From Tetrapyrgos nigripes (lineage: Eukaryota; Basidiomycota; Agaricomycetes; Agaricales; Campanellaceae): a stretch of 64,000 nt of DNA. The stretch covers positions 1 to 64,000 of the forward strand of contig JAACJM010000274.1 of assembly GCA_013368315.1 (NCBI GenBank), in the 5' to 3' direction. Made by a program: the position numbers and the translations under genes. Positions 32,401 to 44,532 of this stretch are shown here, in pieces (the first letter of the stretch is position 1; every line of letters begins with the position of its first letter). The notes beneath the pieces were generated by a model. The model was not told the DNA's origin. It saw only the letters and a list, made by a program, of their open reading frames with translations, and ran no database searches.

Positions 32401-33209
32401 GCAAATTAACTTCATGTAGACCGTTGATGTGTAAAACGCGCAGTTTGGAGTGACATGGTTGCGGGCTGCAGCAATACATGCTCAAATGGTTGAGCTGGAC
32501 AGTCAAGCCAAGCTTGGAGAGGCTGGTTTTAACAAAATTGGAACCATCCCACCTCTAAAACATGTTAGTCGAAGTATTTAACAAACAGCAAGGGGACACA
32601 CCTCCACCCTATGAAACGGGTTCCGTACGTGTCGACGAGCACAGCATGACGAACACGTCAGATCGGGCAAGAAGCAATCCAAACACCTGACGTCTCCTAT
32701 AGGAGCAGGAAGCATCAGACGAGCTAGGCAGTCGGCGCAAACTTTCTGACTTTCAGCATCTCCACGCCCATCCCTGCGTATAAGCTCGTCGAGGTACTTT
32801 TGGCGATGTAACTCAGCCCAAACCAGATCATAACGTCTCTGAAATCTGTAAGTCATCTATTTCCAGCTTACACAAGGAGGAATAACTCACCGAAACCTTA
32901 CTCCGTTTCTTCTTTCCCAAGGTCACTTGTATCACCTCGACATCCAGGACCAAAAACTTCCCTGTCAACTTCTTCTTCCACCCAGTCCCCATTTTCCTCC
33001 AACGCAAAGGTATTATTATCCTCTGGGCCCCATGTATTACCACCCCCAGTCCACTTGGTGCCCCTTTGAGGGGATCTTGGAGTGCCAGTGCGCACAGTCT
33101 GAGTATTGATGACTTCGTAATCATCTTCATCGTACACTCGGTCATGATAGGAAACACCTTGGCCTTGACGAGGACGGGTTGATCGACGCTTTTGTTTGTT
33201 GCGGTACAT
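29431..33209 (-). pseudogene. KDZ transposase 1 with CxC2-type cysteine cluster; nearly complete, several lesions
   Basis: Minus-strand, about nine exons with short introns. In order: charged N-terminus (from MYRNKQKRRSTRPRQ), a CxC2-type zinc-binding cluster (CADCLARL..C..C..C..CC then HVRNPFHRVE), a KDZ-associated region (YCCSPQPCH, LNDNTGLAIPKSRYAPLRRMMHQW, CPSCPYPGIN), catalytic motifs VMDANFKLKNQL and LISYDIACQWF, the FHEPAHI box, ERIWAAHNGVSYSMKPMAPG, then a long C-terminal helical region and an acidic tail ending at 29431. KDZ proteins are RNase H-fold DNA transposases. Lesions: frameshifts near 32950 and 31310 and TGA at 29773-29775 where the KDZ 3 fragment has Trp. Probably recently inactivated. 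Confidence 0.88.
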
Positions 33210-33399
33210 GCTTGAGTCATGTGGTCAGGTGATTCACGCGTGCTTGACGCGACGTGTCAAGAACTTTCATATATTTCTTCGTGATCGTTGGTCTTAATTG
33301 CCACTGAGTGCGTGCCGTCTTTTTTTCTTTAGAGAATGACAGCCTGTTGCTTTCCCTGTCTAAATTAACGTTTGATTCTTTTGAATCTTTTCTACATAG

Positions 33400-34101
33400 G
33401 TGCTGTCATCCTCTTTTGGACAACAGCGGGCGCTTGGTGTCCTGGGTGGCACTCCACGAGACCATATTTGTTGCGGAGAGGCAACAAATGGCATTCATCA
33501 AGCTGCTTTGTTGATGTCATTTGCCAACCAAAAGCAAGGCTCTCAACGAGGTGACTTCCGTTCCAAATATTTGGCATCTCCTTTGGTAACCGACGGATAA
33601 TCCTGGCTTGAACCGAATAGTTGACTTCACAACTTGTGAGTACCTCGTCAACTCTGTAACAGGTTTGATTTAAAGAGCATTTAGCTTTATTCCACTGTTT
33701 CGCTTACAAAATCTACCGTTCCATTCCGCTACTTTGCGTCGCAATTCACACTGCCAACCCAACTCTCTGAAAAAACAATAATTCTTTTTCATCTGTTATG
33801 ATTTCTGCAATAACGGCGTTTGGAAATTTTGACCCTGATTAGGGTAGCCACCTCGTCCTCTGGGAACTCGGTTTGATTGCCCAATTTCCCCCTGGCTCGA
33901 AAATTTTTTATTTTATTCCTTCTAACATTCCTATCTGCAAGCACAAAACACGCCTTTCTTTCATACATCTCGGCTTATACATGCTGGAGCGATGTTTTGG
34001 GTGGTAACTGGCAAGGGAAGGCAAAAGAGGACGGATGGACGGGTAGTCTGAGCAATTTTAGTGACCTTAGCGACTCAGAGGACGATAATTGCCTGTATTA
34101 G
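33400..34101 (+). pseudogene. TET/JBP-like dioxygenase relic
   Basis: Scrambled pieces of the family seen at 20.9-24.1 kb, here on the plus strand: RALGVLGGTPRDHI and SQRGDFRS (33420-33560), then ITAFGNFDPD, a TAG at 33840-33842, SHLVLWELGLIAQFPPGSK and TRLSF...GW (to about 34010). The spacing of GNFDPD..HLVLW.L.L..FPPGS is diagnostic. The HxD region is lost and frames change, so the copy is dead. It lies just upstream of KDZ transposase 1 and diverges from it. Confidence 0.65.
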
Positions 34102-35334
34102 ATATGTCTGAGAGAAAATGATAAGTACAGGAGAGAACTTGACTACACCTTAAGCTTCTCTTTTACGAAGTCCGTTAAAGCAGTTGCGGCTAACTCCGTT
34201 GGAAATAGGGGCTTACCATATATAATAGGTACTCCTCCTCATCCACTCAGCCACTGCAGAGGTAATTCACCTGTACCAATTTTTCTTCGAGCTCCACCGC
34301 AATATCATTTGGAATTTAAGTACTATGAACCTCAAGTGATTTTTTGGAATTTTCTACGACTGAAATAATGATGTATTCTACCTCTGTTGCTCAACTATCC
34401 CTTCCGGGACTCACAAATTTTTCAGCCCATTGTGCCATACATAGAGCTATATCAAGTCCATAAACAAGTTAAATATACTTTATAAAGTGTATAAAATATT
34501 TCTTATGTCAGTCCCAGTCATATTAATGACGGTACAAGCCCTCCTCAGGTGCCTCTCTGACCCAATCTACAGGGAATAGCAGAACAACGGCTCTAGATAT
34601 CGTGTTCATATTTCGGATTTGAGAATAGGTCATTGTCGCCGTGAATAATCCTTAATTTCTCCTGGAAAGAACATATTTTGAATTTCGATGATTCTAAAAC
34701 CAAGAGAACATGTACAGCTTCTGTCGAAAGTTAGCTGGAAGAGCATCACTTCGAATCACAACTTTATATTTTGAGAGAACCATTGCTAAGATATTCCAAA
34801 CCTTTTGTAGCCTTCATTCTGGCACCAATACCGTTGATTGCGACAATCTTCAAGCTGTAAAGAGCCAACTTTACTCTCGGACTGGTATTCACGAGTTCAA
34901 CCAGGATAAAGACACCCATCCGAGTGCGATATCTGTTCAGAAATATTTGCAAGTATAACCTAAGCTTCATATTATCAGTGCCAATTCAAACAAAGCCATG
35001 TACACTCAATGCTGAGCTCTTTATTCTGTCCTAATCCAGGAGAAAAGGCACCTCAGTCATGCATAAGTAGTGTTTTTTGTGCATTTTGATCGTTTTCTGG
35101 GAGGCATATGGTCCATAAAATCACAGAACAGTGTAAATACGATGTATAAAACCAAATAACTATGAACGAATGGAAACCAGGACAGGGATAGACAGGGGTG
35201 GATGGGGGTTTGAGCAGATCAGAAGAATAGGGGCATCCGGCATGGAATCTGGCATCGTAAATTTGAATAGGGCATACAGTAAATCTATTGATCGCCCCAA
35301 AGCCACACTTGTTGGCACTTAACTCTTAACCGTC
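34102..35334. other. Spacer between the dioxygenase relic and the viroplasmin-like gene; nothing recognised
   Basis: Low-GC sequence. Short frames at 34710-34958 and on the opposite strand overlap each other and resemble nothing I know. Confidence 0.35.
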
Positions 35335-36503
35335 ATGTCTGAGTCTGGGTCAGGTCAATATCAGGTTGCTGCACGTATGTTCTTTTGTCTGGTTCTTGCG
35401 TCGTTCTTCTGTCTTTTGCTCATTCTTCAACTGACTTATGTTGTTTCGTCAGTCCGTCAATACACTGTTCGTCCTGGAGAGGGTGAGTCAAAACTTTTTT
35501 CCATTCTGACAAGTTCTCATTCTTCGAGCTGGTATTTTTGACAGTCATAATACTTACATCGACGCCTGAAGGTGCTGATGGAGCTACGCAAATTCCCCAT
35601 CCCTCCTCCTCTCAGCCTTCCTCCTCTACTTCTACTCGGCTCTTTGGGTCAGGGAGTACTAGTACCGTTGCCAGGTCAGGTAGTGCTGAACTGTCCCATG
35701 GCAATGATGAGAACAATCCTTCAGTATGGCAGCAATGGTAAGCTTATTCCTCAAAGACTACTACGTGAATTCTAACTACAGATGTTATACACAGGGAAAT
35801 GTTTACTGCGTACTCAACACCTCCCACTCTAACCCATCTCAAGTCAGATCTCGCTAGCATGGACCCTGAGACACGTGCCAACTCCCGACTGTTTGTGCTT
35901 GTCACACGAGGATGGAGAGTTGGAATTTTTCCTTGTTGGTAAGCTTCTATTTATTTACCTATATCTATCTACAGAATGCTGACTCCTGTTGTCTGCAGGG
36001 AGGTTGCCCAGCATTTTGTGAGCTATGTGTTTGCGCCTCAATACACAGAGTGCTGGTCACTTTCATCAGCCTTCCAGCATTGGGAATACGTGTCTTCATC
36101 ACTTCCTGGCCCTGTGGTCATTCCATGTACACCGGGAGCACCAGCATGTTCCTTGACGTTACATCTAATGCCGGATCAGCAGAAGGGTGATTACCTGATT
36201 TTTCCAGACCCTGAAGCTAGCGGCCACGCCACACGGTCACAGTGGCGCTACCCTATCCTGGCAGCGGCTGATTATCCAGCTGAATATGCAAATACTCCAC
36301 CTCCGCGCATCCTGCAAGCAAATACTCCGCCTCCTTCCCATCCTGTAAACTGTGATAGCACGTCCTCTCATTTCTCTCGTCGAAATGTTGGTAATGCCAT
36401 TATTATTAGCTCGGATTCAGAGGATGATGTGGAGGAGTTTACTCAGGAGGAATTAGATGAGCTCTCAAGATTGGAGATTGCTGGGTCTAACAAGAGAAAT
36501 TAG
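35335..36503 (+). CDS. Viroplasmin-like (RNase H1 N-terminal-type) domain gene, copy 1, KDZ-linked
   Basis: Exons: start MSESGSGQYQVAA, then QYTVRPGE, then VIILTSTPEGADG with a Ser/Thr-rich linker, then EMFTAY...SRLFVLVTRGWRVGIFPCW, and a last exon EVAQHFVSYVFAPQYTECWSLSSAFQHW to TAG at 36503. The pattern F.V.TRGW.VGIF..W followed about 25 residues later by S...A...W resembles the viroplasmin/RNase H1 N-terminal fold, which binds RNA:DNA hybrid or dsRNA in RNase H1; this is a pattern-level match. The C-terminus has a Pro/Thr-rich linker and an acidic end (IIISSDSEDDVEEFTQEELDEL). All frames are open. Homologous to the gene at 56383-58110 with the same intron after GIF..W. It starts 2.1 kb upstream of, and divergent from, KDZ transposase 1. 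Confidence 0.6.
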
Positions 36504-36949
36504 CTATTAGCCAATAGTTGATATTGGAGAATTCGGTATGGCTTGAAGTTGCATATGCCGAATTTGACGTAGATAAAGGAGCTGATATTAGTTACTAATA
36601 GAGAACTTGTATGGCTTGAAGTTGCATATGCTGAATTTGAAACTTTCATAGGTTCTAAGTGGTGCTATATACTTGAATAATGGTTCAGGGTGATGCTTTG
36701 GTACGAAGACTGAGCAAGCCATCAAGCAAACGATAGAAGAAAAAAAAAAACCCTTGTCCTTGGGCGTGAAGCCTCTTGAAGACTCGAAATCTAAGGTGGT
36801 ATGTTAGGATCACAAAGATCTAGATCATCTAAGAGGCCACGCAATAATAAAAGGCTTGGATAATTGCCCACCCTGAAACCTTTGATTTTCTTCTGACTTC
36901 TCAACTCGCCGTCTATCATATCTCTGCGTCAATATCTCTGCTCTCCAAC
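36504..36949. other. Spacer with a short direct duplication
   Basis: TATGGCTTGAAGTTGCATAT followed by GC(C/T)GAATTTGA occurs at about 36537 and 36610. The rest is the promoter region of the next gene, with no TATA box that I can defend. Confidence 0.4.
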
Positions 36950-38038
36950 ATGGTTAATCCAGGTAGCTTCAAAGGGAAACGTCTCGCCTTTCTCGAGAGT
37001 CAGAAGGACTCCTTCATCGCTGCCGTCAAAGATAAATCTGGAAAGGGGAAGAAGGCTGAGATCATACGAAACTTTTTCTGCTGTTTTCCTGCGAGTCAGC
37101 CTGAAAGTTGGGAACCAACGGACGAGGAACTAGCTAATATTCGTGACGATGTGGCCACGGAGGAGGTTCCGACTCTGAACATTGACACCATGTCTGAGGA
37201 GGAGAGGGTGGCGCATTATGCTCGAGAAGCCGAGATCATGGCAAGCACTGCCGCAACTAAAGGAGTAAGCACCTAGACATGTGCATCTACGTTCACTATT
37301 TGTTTATCTCCTTTCACACACAGTCTATCGGTCGCTGGCTCGACTATCGATACAAGAAGAGCCAAAATACTTCCACCGGACCCGTTGCCAAGAGCTCGCA
37401 TGAAAATGCTGTTGGAAAACTCATGCTTGCTCTTCTAGGTGACACCTCGAAGCCTCGAAGACAGCAAGCGGTGCACCTATGGGCCGCCAACCACAAAAGC
37501 CTCTTCAGGCCCGACTATGATGCCGAACTCAAAGCATGGAAGGAAAGCCCAGACTACGATAAGGCTAACAAGAGCAAAAATGTTCAACTCCACTCGGAGG
37601 TGGTTAATGCTCATTGGGAACGATTGCCGAAGGACGTGCAGGGACAATGGGCTGAAAGGGCGAAACAGAAACATCAAGAGGAGTTGGAGAAATGGCAGAA
37701 GGGATTAGGCGAGTATTCTACCGATCCGAAAGACCGTCAAGAGTGCGTTGCTTGGCTTCTCGAACGTTTGGTCCTATTCTAATCACTTGTTTGTTCTATA
37801 GATGTATCAGCCACATTATTCATTTTTTCCAACCACTTTTAAATGAAGTATGCGCAGCAACTGGATTCAAGGGTACCCTACTACTCGGGGGACCAGAACC
37901 AGCTGATAACGGACGTCTCAATGTAATTAGGTATGTTATGTATCTGGCTATTTAATTATAGCTTGGTTCTCTCTTACGCTCGGCGATCCATCTACAGTGT
38001 TCATTCTGGAGCTGACGAAACAAACTTCGGCACCGTGT
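36950..38038 (+). pseudogene. GSFKG/GGPEP-type KDZ-linked gene, copy 1, 3' truncated
   Basis: Begins MVNPGSFKGKRLAFLESQ; exon 1 ends in EEERVAHYAREAE...TKG; exon 2 from about 37322 gives SIGRWLDYRYKKSQ and a region rich in Trp, Lys and Glu (LWAANHKSLFRPDYD ... VNAHWERLPKDVQGQWAERAK), reminiscent of HMG-box-like helices; exon 3 from about 37801 gives FFQPLLNEVCAATGFKGTLLLGG and PEPADNGRLNVI; the next exon starts VHSGADETNFGTV and is cut at 38038 by a dispersed repeat. Copy 2 at 58612-61064 has the same order (GSFKGKQL, IGRWLEYR, ATGFQITVIAGGPEP, VHSE). I recognise it as a recurrent mushroom protein type without knowing its function. Placement beside KDZ transposase 1 suggests cargo. Confidence 0.6.
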
Positions 38039-38325
38039 GTCATGAATCGCTCCCCACCTATTCATTTCCTTTCTATTCTTTTCCCTTTACTATCTACTTC
38101 CCACTCTAACCCCATAAACATCAATCATTTCTCATCATCGTCTATAGTTACCATCTCTCTAGATCTATGACTCACATTCTTATCTCCTCCGATTCCTATC
38201 TCCATGGACATTCTCACTGTCAATCACTCCGCATGATCCAGTACTTTCATCTATCCATATTTAACTTATTATTCTCTCGCCCTTGACATTTCCACATGAT
38301 ACCGTCTATTATTACTTACTCTTTC
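38039..38325 (+). repeat. Dispersed repeat X, copy 1
   Basis: Nearly identical to 50297-50580, from TGTCATGAATCGCTCCCC to CTATTATTACTTACTC. It abuts the broken end of the GSFKG copy 1 gene. It is C/T-rich and no protein is evident. It could be an LTR or the long terminus of a DNA transposon. Confidence 0.7.
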
Positions 38326-38344
38326 CCATCTGTTCATATTTTAC

Positions 38345-40417
38345 TTATATACCTGTGAACCTTGTAACCTTGGTGTGTGGTCCCCCTTCCAGGTAATGTC
38401 GCCAGGCTTCAAGTCCGTGTATGACCGCTAGCAGTTCTTTGTCATGAATGTCGTAATTCCGTTCGGTTTCGGATAACGCTTTTGACAGGTAGGCTACTGG
38501 ATGCCATTTGCCATCCGATCCTTGTTGTTGCAGGATACCTCCTGTGGCGTAATCTGACGCGTCAACTTCTACTCGGTATGGTTTAGAATGATCAGGCATG
38601 AGAAGAACTGGTGAAGTCGTGAACGTATCTTTGAGTGCCTGGAAGGCCCTTTGAGCTTCCTCGGACCATTTCCATGGATGTTCCTTTTTCGTGAGGTCAA
38701 ACAGTGGTCGTGCGATTTTTGAGAAATCTCGTATGAAACGACGATAAAAGTTCCCGAAGCCGAGGAATGACTGTACGTCTTTGACGTTCCGTGGGACTGG
38801 CCATTTAGTTACGCCTTCGACCTTGACTGGATCCATCGCTAATGTGTTATGTGACACGATGAGGCCGAGGAATTCTACTGAGTCAGTTTCGAAAGTGCAT
38901 TTTTCCGGTTTAGCGTATAAGTCGTTATCATGGAGTCGTGCCAGTACTTGTTTTACCATGTATCGATGTTCTTCTAGTGATTCCGTGAATATGAGAATAT
39001 CGTCCATATAAATTACGACTTTTCCAGAGTCGATCAGGTCCTTGAATAGAGTGTTCATCATCGCTTGGAATGTGGCTGGAGAGTTCATAAGACTGAAAAA
39101 CATCACCGTTGGCTCGAAGAGACTGCAGTTGGTTTTGAACGCCGCTTTCCATTCATCTCCCTTCTTGATACGTACGTTGTTATATCCCCATCTAAGGTCG
39201 ATTTTGGAAAATATCCGTGCCCCTTTGAGTTTGTCTATGAGTTCCGATATAAGCGGTAAAGGGTATTCGTTCTTGACGGTCCCTTTATTTAGGGCACGGT
39301 AATCCTGTACTGGTCGTAGTTTTCCATCTTTCTTTTTTACAAAGAAGAAGGGACTTGCCATAGGAGACTTCAACGGTCTTATGTACCCTTTCCCTAAGTT
39401 CTCCTCGATAAATTCATCGAGCTCCCTTTGTTCGTTTGGGGACAACGGATATGTTTTGCAAGGGCGTGGTTCAAAGTCCGATTTTAACTCGATAGCGTGA
39501 TCCCATTCGCCACGTTTCAGTAATCGTTCTGAGGTTTGTTTGTCAAAGACTTGTAGGAACTGATGATACTGCGAAGGAATCTTATCTTTAAGAGGTACAT
39601 CGACCTGAACATTCTGGGCTGCTTCTGCGAGTTCTTGTGCTTTCGTAAAACCCGCACGGATGTTCAGATCCGGTGTCCCTGACACTTCTTCATCGAATCT
39701 TTCCTCTTTCCCTAGCAATTCTTCCATTACGTCCTGTTCCCATCGTTCTGGGATCGTGTCTCTCCTGTAGTCATCTTCGGTAAAGATTGCCGTTTCTTCT
39801 GAATTTCGGTGGAAGGATCGAATAGGAATTCGACGACGTCGCCCTGCAATTTTCGATTGGGCAATTGGTTTGAATCGTCCAACTGGTTGTATCCACCTGA
39901 CTTGATACTCCTTGTGGTGGGTTCTCGGATCGGTGATTGTGGGTTTCAAGGTTTTAGTTTTCAAGTGGAGAACGGGAGGTTTTGTTGTGATACATGTTTC
40001 TGGGCATCTAGTCATGTCTACCCGTGAGTCTGACCAGTCTATATCTGGGTTATGTTCTTCCAACCAGTCGGTACCGAGGATTATATCGTGATCCCCAATG
40101 TCCGTTACATAGAATTCGGCCTGTTCTTCGTGGTATGCCTTGTTGTCTCGAGAATAGATACGAAGATTTTGGACAGTGTATTCCCGTACCCATCCCATGG
40201 TGTTTTCAGAGCCGTCAACGTTTCGAACTGGGAATGGGTTTTTGATAGGAAGAAGGGTTAGTTGATTTCTTTGTGCGAATTGACTGTTAATGATTATGCC
40301 TTCTGCACCACTGTCTATTAGAGCATTTGCGTCAATTTTTCTGCCAGTAATTTTGCCGATTAGTTCAGTTTTGAGTGTGATTGATGGTATCTGTTTATTG
40401 CGAGTGATTGCTGACAT
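38345..40417 (-). pseudogene. pol of gypsy element 2 (protease, RT, start of RNase H)
   Basis: A single 690-residue frame: protease with ANALIDSGAEGIIIN near residues 30-45, a connecting region, RT with FFVKKKDGKLRPVQDYRALN, NEYPLPLISELIDKL, and an intact catalytic box VIYMDDILIF, thumb region SFLGFGNFYRRFIRDFS, then RNase H VDASDYATGGIL and HDKELLAVIHGLEAWRHYL. The frame ends about ten residues after HYLEGGPHTK in unrelated sequence. Unlike element 1 its RT has no visible inactivating change; inactivity follows from the missing integrase and 3' LTR. Confidence 0.93.
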
Positions 40418-40532
40418 TCTTATTTCTGAAGGAAAGGTTCACTCACAAGAGGGGTATAACACACTATATCGATTGTTCTTTAACTGTCCGGTGTACTGTT
40501 TTACTCCTACTGACGATGTAGCAGAGGAGTGA

Positions 40533-42045
40533 TTTAAAAATCCAATTTAGACATAATGCCCTTCAAATAGACAGTTGCTTGTTCCTTTTCCTCTCCCTCT
40601 AATCCTTTAACCGTGTTCACCACGTCGGAGATTTCTTTGATTGTGTTTCGAGATGAAGATGCCTGTGCTACCGTTACTGGTGGAGGGGATGCGGTTTCGG
40701 CTGTTCAAATGGTACGAGAGGGGAAGGTTCGGGAAGTGTTCTGAGATGATGTCTTTGGGAATGTTGGACATTCGTTGCTCATGTGTCCGGTTTGTCTGCA
40801 TGCGAAGCATGCTCCTGCTTTTCGAAGTCGGTCTCTTTCATCGGATGTCAGTTTAGGCAGTAGGTTAAAAGACGAGTTAGCACCTGATCCCATGAGCGCA
40901 TTGACGCTTGCTACCGTTCTTCCCTGCGACGGACCTGGGCTACTCTTCGACGTTGAAGTAGTTTTCCAGCGTCCCTGTCTTTCTCGTTCCTTCAGCCACT
41001 CTAGATGAAGCTCCACAGCTCTTTCCTTATACTCGTCGAAGTCATCCCATTTCGGATACGTTCTTCCAACTGCTTCTCGGAGTTTGGATGGTAACCCGTC
41101 CTGATAGAATTCCAACAATGCTGCTTCTCCGAACTCGGACTCTTCTCCATATGTGTCGAAGATGCTGTTGTAGCTGCTGATATCCGTCCCCTTCATTCTG
41201 GTAAACTTGATCTTCGTCCTGGCCACATCTTCTGAGGCTAAAGGTTTGAAATCCTTTTTGAATCTATCATGTATCTGTTTTAAAGTTATCCATCTCCATT
41301 GGTTTGGTGTACTCGCCAACTCCTCGTTTTCCTCATCTGCATCTCGTTCCGTCAATCTCTGCGTTGCCCAATCTCCTCCTTTTTCTCCCGTGAAGAATGA
41401 CAGGAATAATGAAACCTGATTTTCCTCGGTCGGGTACTTTCCTTTATTCATGCGTAGATAATTATGAAACTGGGCTAACCATCGTTTTGCCTCACTACGT
41501 TCTCCGTTGAAGGGGTCCGGTTTTCTCCCTCGTTCAGAAGTTCCGTTCGACCTGATAGGAGGTGTATCAGCCATGACTGAGTCGTTCGGGTCTGAAGGGT
41601 CTGGAGAAGGAGGTGTAGGAGGGCGACGAGGGGCTATGGATGGTCCTTCGGCGGATGGAATGGTGGGCGAAGAAGGTGGGGGAGTGGGGTCGTTTGGTTC
41701 TGATGGGTTATTGGAAGGTGGTTCTGGTACTGGGTTGGGTTCGGAAGGTTGGTTGGTAGGTGTAGAGGTCCCTTGGCCTGATCTGGTTCTAGGTTTTCGA
41801 TGTGCCTTTTGAATCGCAAGTTCTTGGAGTTGGGTTATAATGTGTAACCAATTCAGGAGTTCTACGTCAGTAAGTCGCTGAGTGTTGTATCTGTTCAGGC
41901 AAGGTTGTGCACTACACGGAACCCAAGGATCGTCGCCGTTTTCAGGTATATAGCAGGCGTCTTGGTTCGATGCGGGATGGAATACGTGTGGTCAGTTGGC
42001 ACAACGGAGTTTCGGATCTGCAGATGCGGACCGTCGCTCAGTCAT
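40533..42045 (-). pseudogene. gag of gypsy element 2, two premature TGA codons
   Basis: From MTERRSASADPKLRC the frame passes a TGA at 41992-41994 (Trp context), a Cys-containing stretch (VPCSAQPCLNRY), a Pro/Ser-rich linker, and a capsid-like domain (PDPFNGERSEAKRWLAQFHNYL ... DRFKKDFKPL), then a CCHC knuckle CFACRQTGHMSNEC. A second TGA at 40705-40707 interrupts a frame that goes on to TAA at 40533. Pol begins about 115 bases further on. The Cys-containing N-terminal extension is unusual for a gypsy gag. Confidence 0.85.
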
Positions 42046-42115
42046 ACACTGATTTTTACGAAAGGTAGTTGGGTCCTAGGATAAAGGAAGATGCTAGGCC
42101 ATATTCGGGGGAGGG

Positions 42116-44532
42116 TGTTAATGGAGAGTAGTCGACGTGTTCTCACTTATATCTGCTACATTGATCACCTGTGAAGCCCAACTAAGCGAACAAATATGAT
42201 AGGACCATAGATCACATGGTCCTATCAAATCTGATAGCTTAAACCCCCCTTCCCCATAGCGCGTTAACTTTGGTTAATTATCGAGGGACTTAATGCTTTT
42301 TGAGGGCTCTGCCAGCTGGGGGATGGGTAGCATTGTAGATGATGTCATAGTTGGGTTCGGTGCCGCTCCCACGTCAAATCAGGCGCTGTCGGGTGCTCCG
42401 CTCATTGTCCCGCCCTCCCGACAACAGCGAGCACAAATATAGCTCAAATAAAATCGTATAAATTCAGAAAAAATTGTATAGTACAATAGAACATGGAATA
42501 GAATACAATTACAAGTATAAGGCAAAGTCCATTATCAAATGATAGCTTAACCTGCCCCCCTATAGCATGTGAACTATTACGATGTCAGGGTCGGGTTTGG
42601 GCGGCGCTCTCACTCTGGGAAGACGGGTAGTGTCATGAGAGCGGGTCACTACTACACAGTGTATGGATGATATCTAGGATGCTGGTATAAAGCTTATAGA
42701 CGAGAAAATGAACACTCATTCCACACAGATAATGACAATAGCTGAACTACTTAAATACGTGAAAGGAATCCAAACTCGACAATGTCTGAGCGTGTTACAT
42801 AAGCCATTTAGCCATATAAGGCATGTGGCGGAAACAGCGGGCACGTCGGGATTGCTCGTCGCAGAGCGCCTTTGTCAATGCAGCACGATGTCGTCAGCCA
42901 AAAGATTCAATCTTTTGATGTAGGGTTATTTTATACAGTATCTACAGCTTATGCTACCAATAAGAAGAATCTGACGCTGGGAAGTAGTACTTTTTCTCGA
43001 ATACAGCTCCACCTATAATCATACATCGCAGCGCTAACTGCCTATATTTTAGTGTAATTAACATATAGAACACTTTAAAAATAATTTTGGTTTGATTTTA
43101 CCAGTGGATGTGCAGCTCACTACTATTTAATGTTGTCAGTATCATCTGCCCGCCACTTTGCTTTGGCGGCAACGGTGAGCTCGGACCAATTGAAAGAACA
43201 ACCTATATTTTTGAACCAGAGGACACTCATATACATGTTATATCGTTATATAGCAGCTAGGAAATATTGGGGATGGTTTGAGGCATGATCTTCGAAAGTT
43301 GCACTTTCGTGCTAACTTTCCTATATTGTTCTTACCACTGAAGCGCTTTAAGAGTGTGCCAATCCGAAATCGATAGTGCATGACCGGATACCTTGTATTA
43401 TCGGTTTATAGCACATCAGGTACCTTCTTGTATTTTTTCAGCTTTTTCAAACTTCAGATCCTCCCTCTATTCGAGTACGAATGCTGCAGAATGGTCAGTT
43501 TTTGAGTGTTTTGGATCAATTCACCAATATTCTTACAGATACCAAGGATCACATTGAAAAAAATATTCTGCATATACATTTTCATATACTAAGCATATTC
43601 CGTTCACCTCTGAGATACATATCTGCCTGTTGAGATAAGTCGAATCGAGGCAAACAGAGGGCGGGTCTCATAGAGAGTGTGGGAAGTGATATCGGGTATC
43701 TCTGAACAGCGTCGGGGATGAGCTTTCCCAACGTCGATGGCCCGAATGCATGTATCCTGGTCATTAATTGGTAGTTGGATAGCCACTGAGCTGGTTGTAG
43801 CATTCTGAAAGTAGATCAATGTATCATGGAGACGTGGGCAGCAACAGTTACTTAGCTTCACCTTGGATTATGTACTGGTCAGTTCTGGCTACAATAACAT
43901 TATATTGTTGTGATAACCTATGTAGATTTTCATCTCTAGTGCTTCTAGCTCAATCTTTATAGACAGACAGCCACATGTAAAAAGTAAGATGTGTATGTGT
44001 AAGTATACTACTGGAACATCCTTTGTGGTCTACTGAGAGTAAGCAAATGCTATTCACTATGAAATAGGTGTCAATGTGCAATGTACCATCATCTCACCTG
44101 TTGTAACCCTCAAGAGGAAGGCGCTGCATTGCGGGATACTGTGCCAGTAGCAGGAAATAAGACAATACGATGCGTGGGAATGGCCCGCCCCCGCCGAGCC
44201 TTCCCGAACTTCTCCAGCCTGGGGTAGTACCAGTACCGGACCCTCCTCTCTTTCACCTTATCCTTGACTGTAATTATAAAAATTTCCAAAATCTCTAATA
44301 CAATTTTATTTTCGGTACATACACGTTGGCTGTTGTTGGTGACGGGAGACGACGAGCGGAGCACGGGACAGCGGCATCCGAGCACGACTGTGACATCATC
44401 ACCCTCCCATGATATCCCCATCCTCCCACCTGCCAGACTCTGCCAGAGGCTCTCTGAACTACGAAGTCCATCCATAATTTACCAATAATTAACCCGCTAT
44501 CGGGAGGGAAGGTCTAAGCTATCAAATTTGAT
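42116..44532. other. Non-coding, repeat-rich stretch; possible exon at about 43600-43810 (minus)
   Basis: Contains a hairpin at 42198-42226 (GATAGGACCAT / ATGGTCCTATC), two versions of TATCAAAT(CT)GATAGCTTAA with CCCCCC (about 42223 and 42533), and GC-rich GGGTGCTCCGCTC / GGGAGGG blocks. On the minus strand 43594-43803 has an open frame just after a plausible acceptor (CTACTTTCAG, about 43804-43813) containing QWLSNYQLMTRIHAFGPSTLG; I do not recognise it and cannot find partner exons. No other gene supported. Confidence 0.35.

Larger units (their letters stand above)
38345..42115 (-). mobile_element. Ty3/gypsy element 2, internal region, truncated within RNase H
   Basis: Minus-strand gag (40533-42045) and pol (38345-40417). 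Pol stops being recognisable after HYLEGGPHTKV, so the rest of RNase H, the integrase and the 3' LTR are missing on the left. On the right TGTTAATGG at 42116 may be the edge of the 5' LTR, preceded on the element strand by a possible PBS (CCCTCCCCCGAATATGG), but no second LTR copy exists in the window to prove it. Distinct from element 1 in sequence. Confidence 0.8.

Noticed and set aside
33308..33600. Several short plus-strand frames read as a separate small gene
   Set aside because: One of them contains LGGTPRDHI and QRGDF, which fit the N-terminal part of the TET/JBP relic, so they are parts of that pseudogene.
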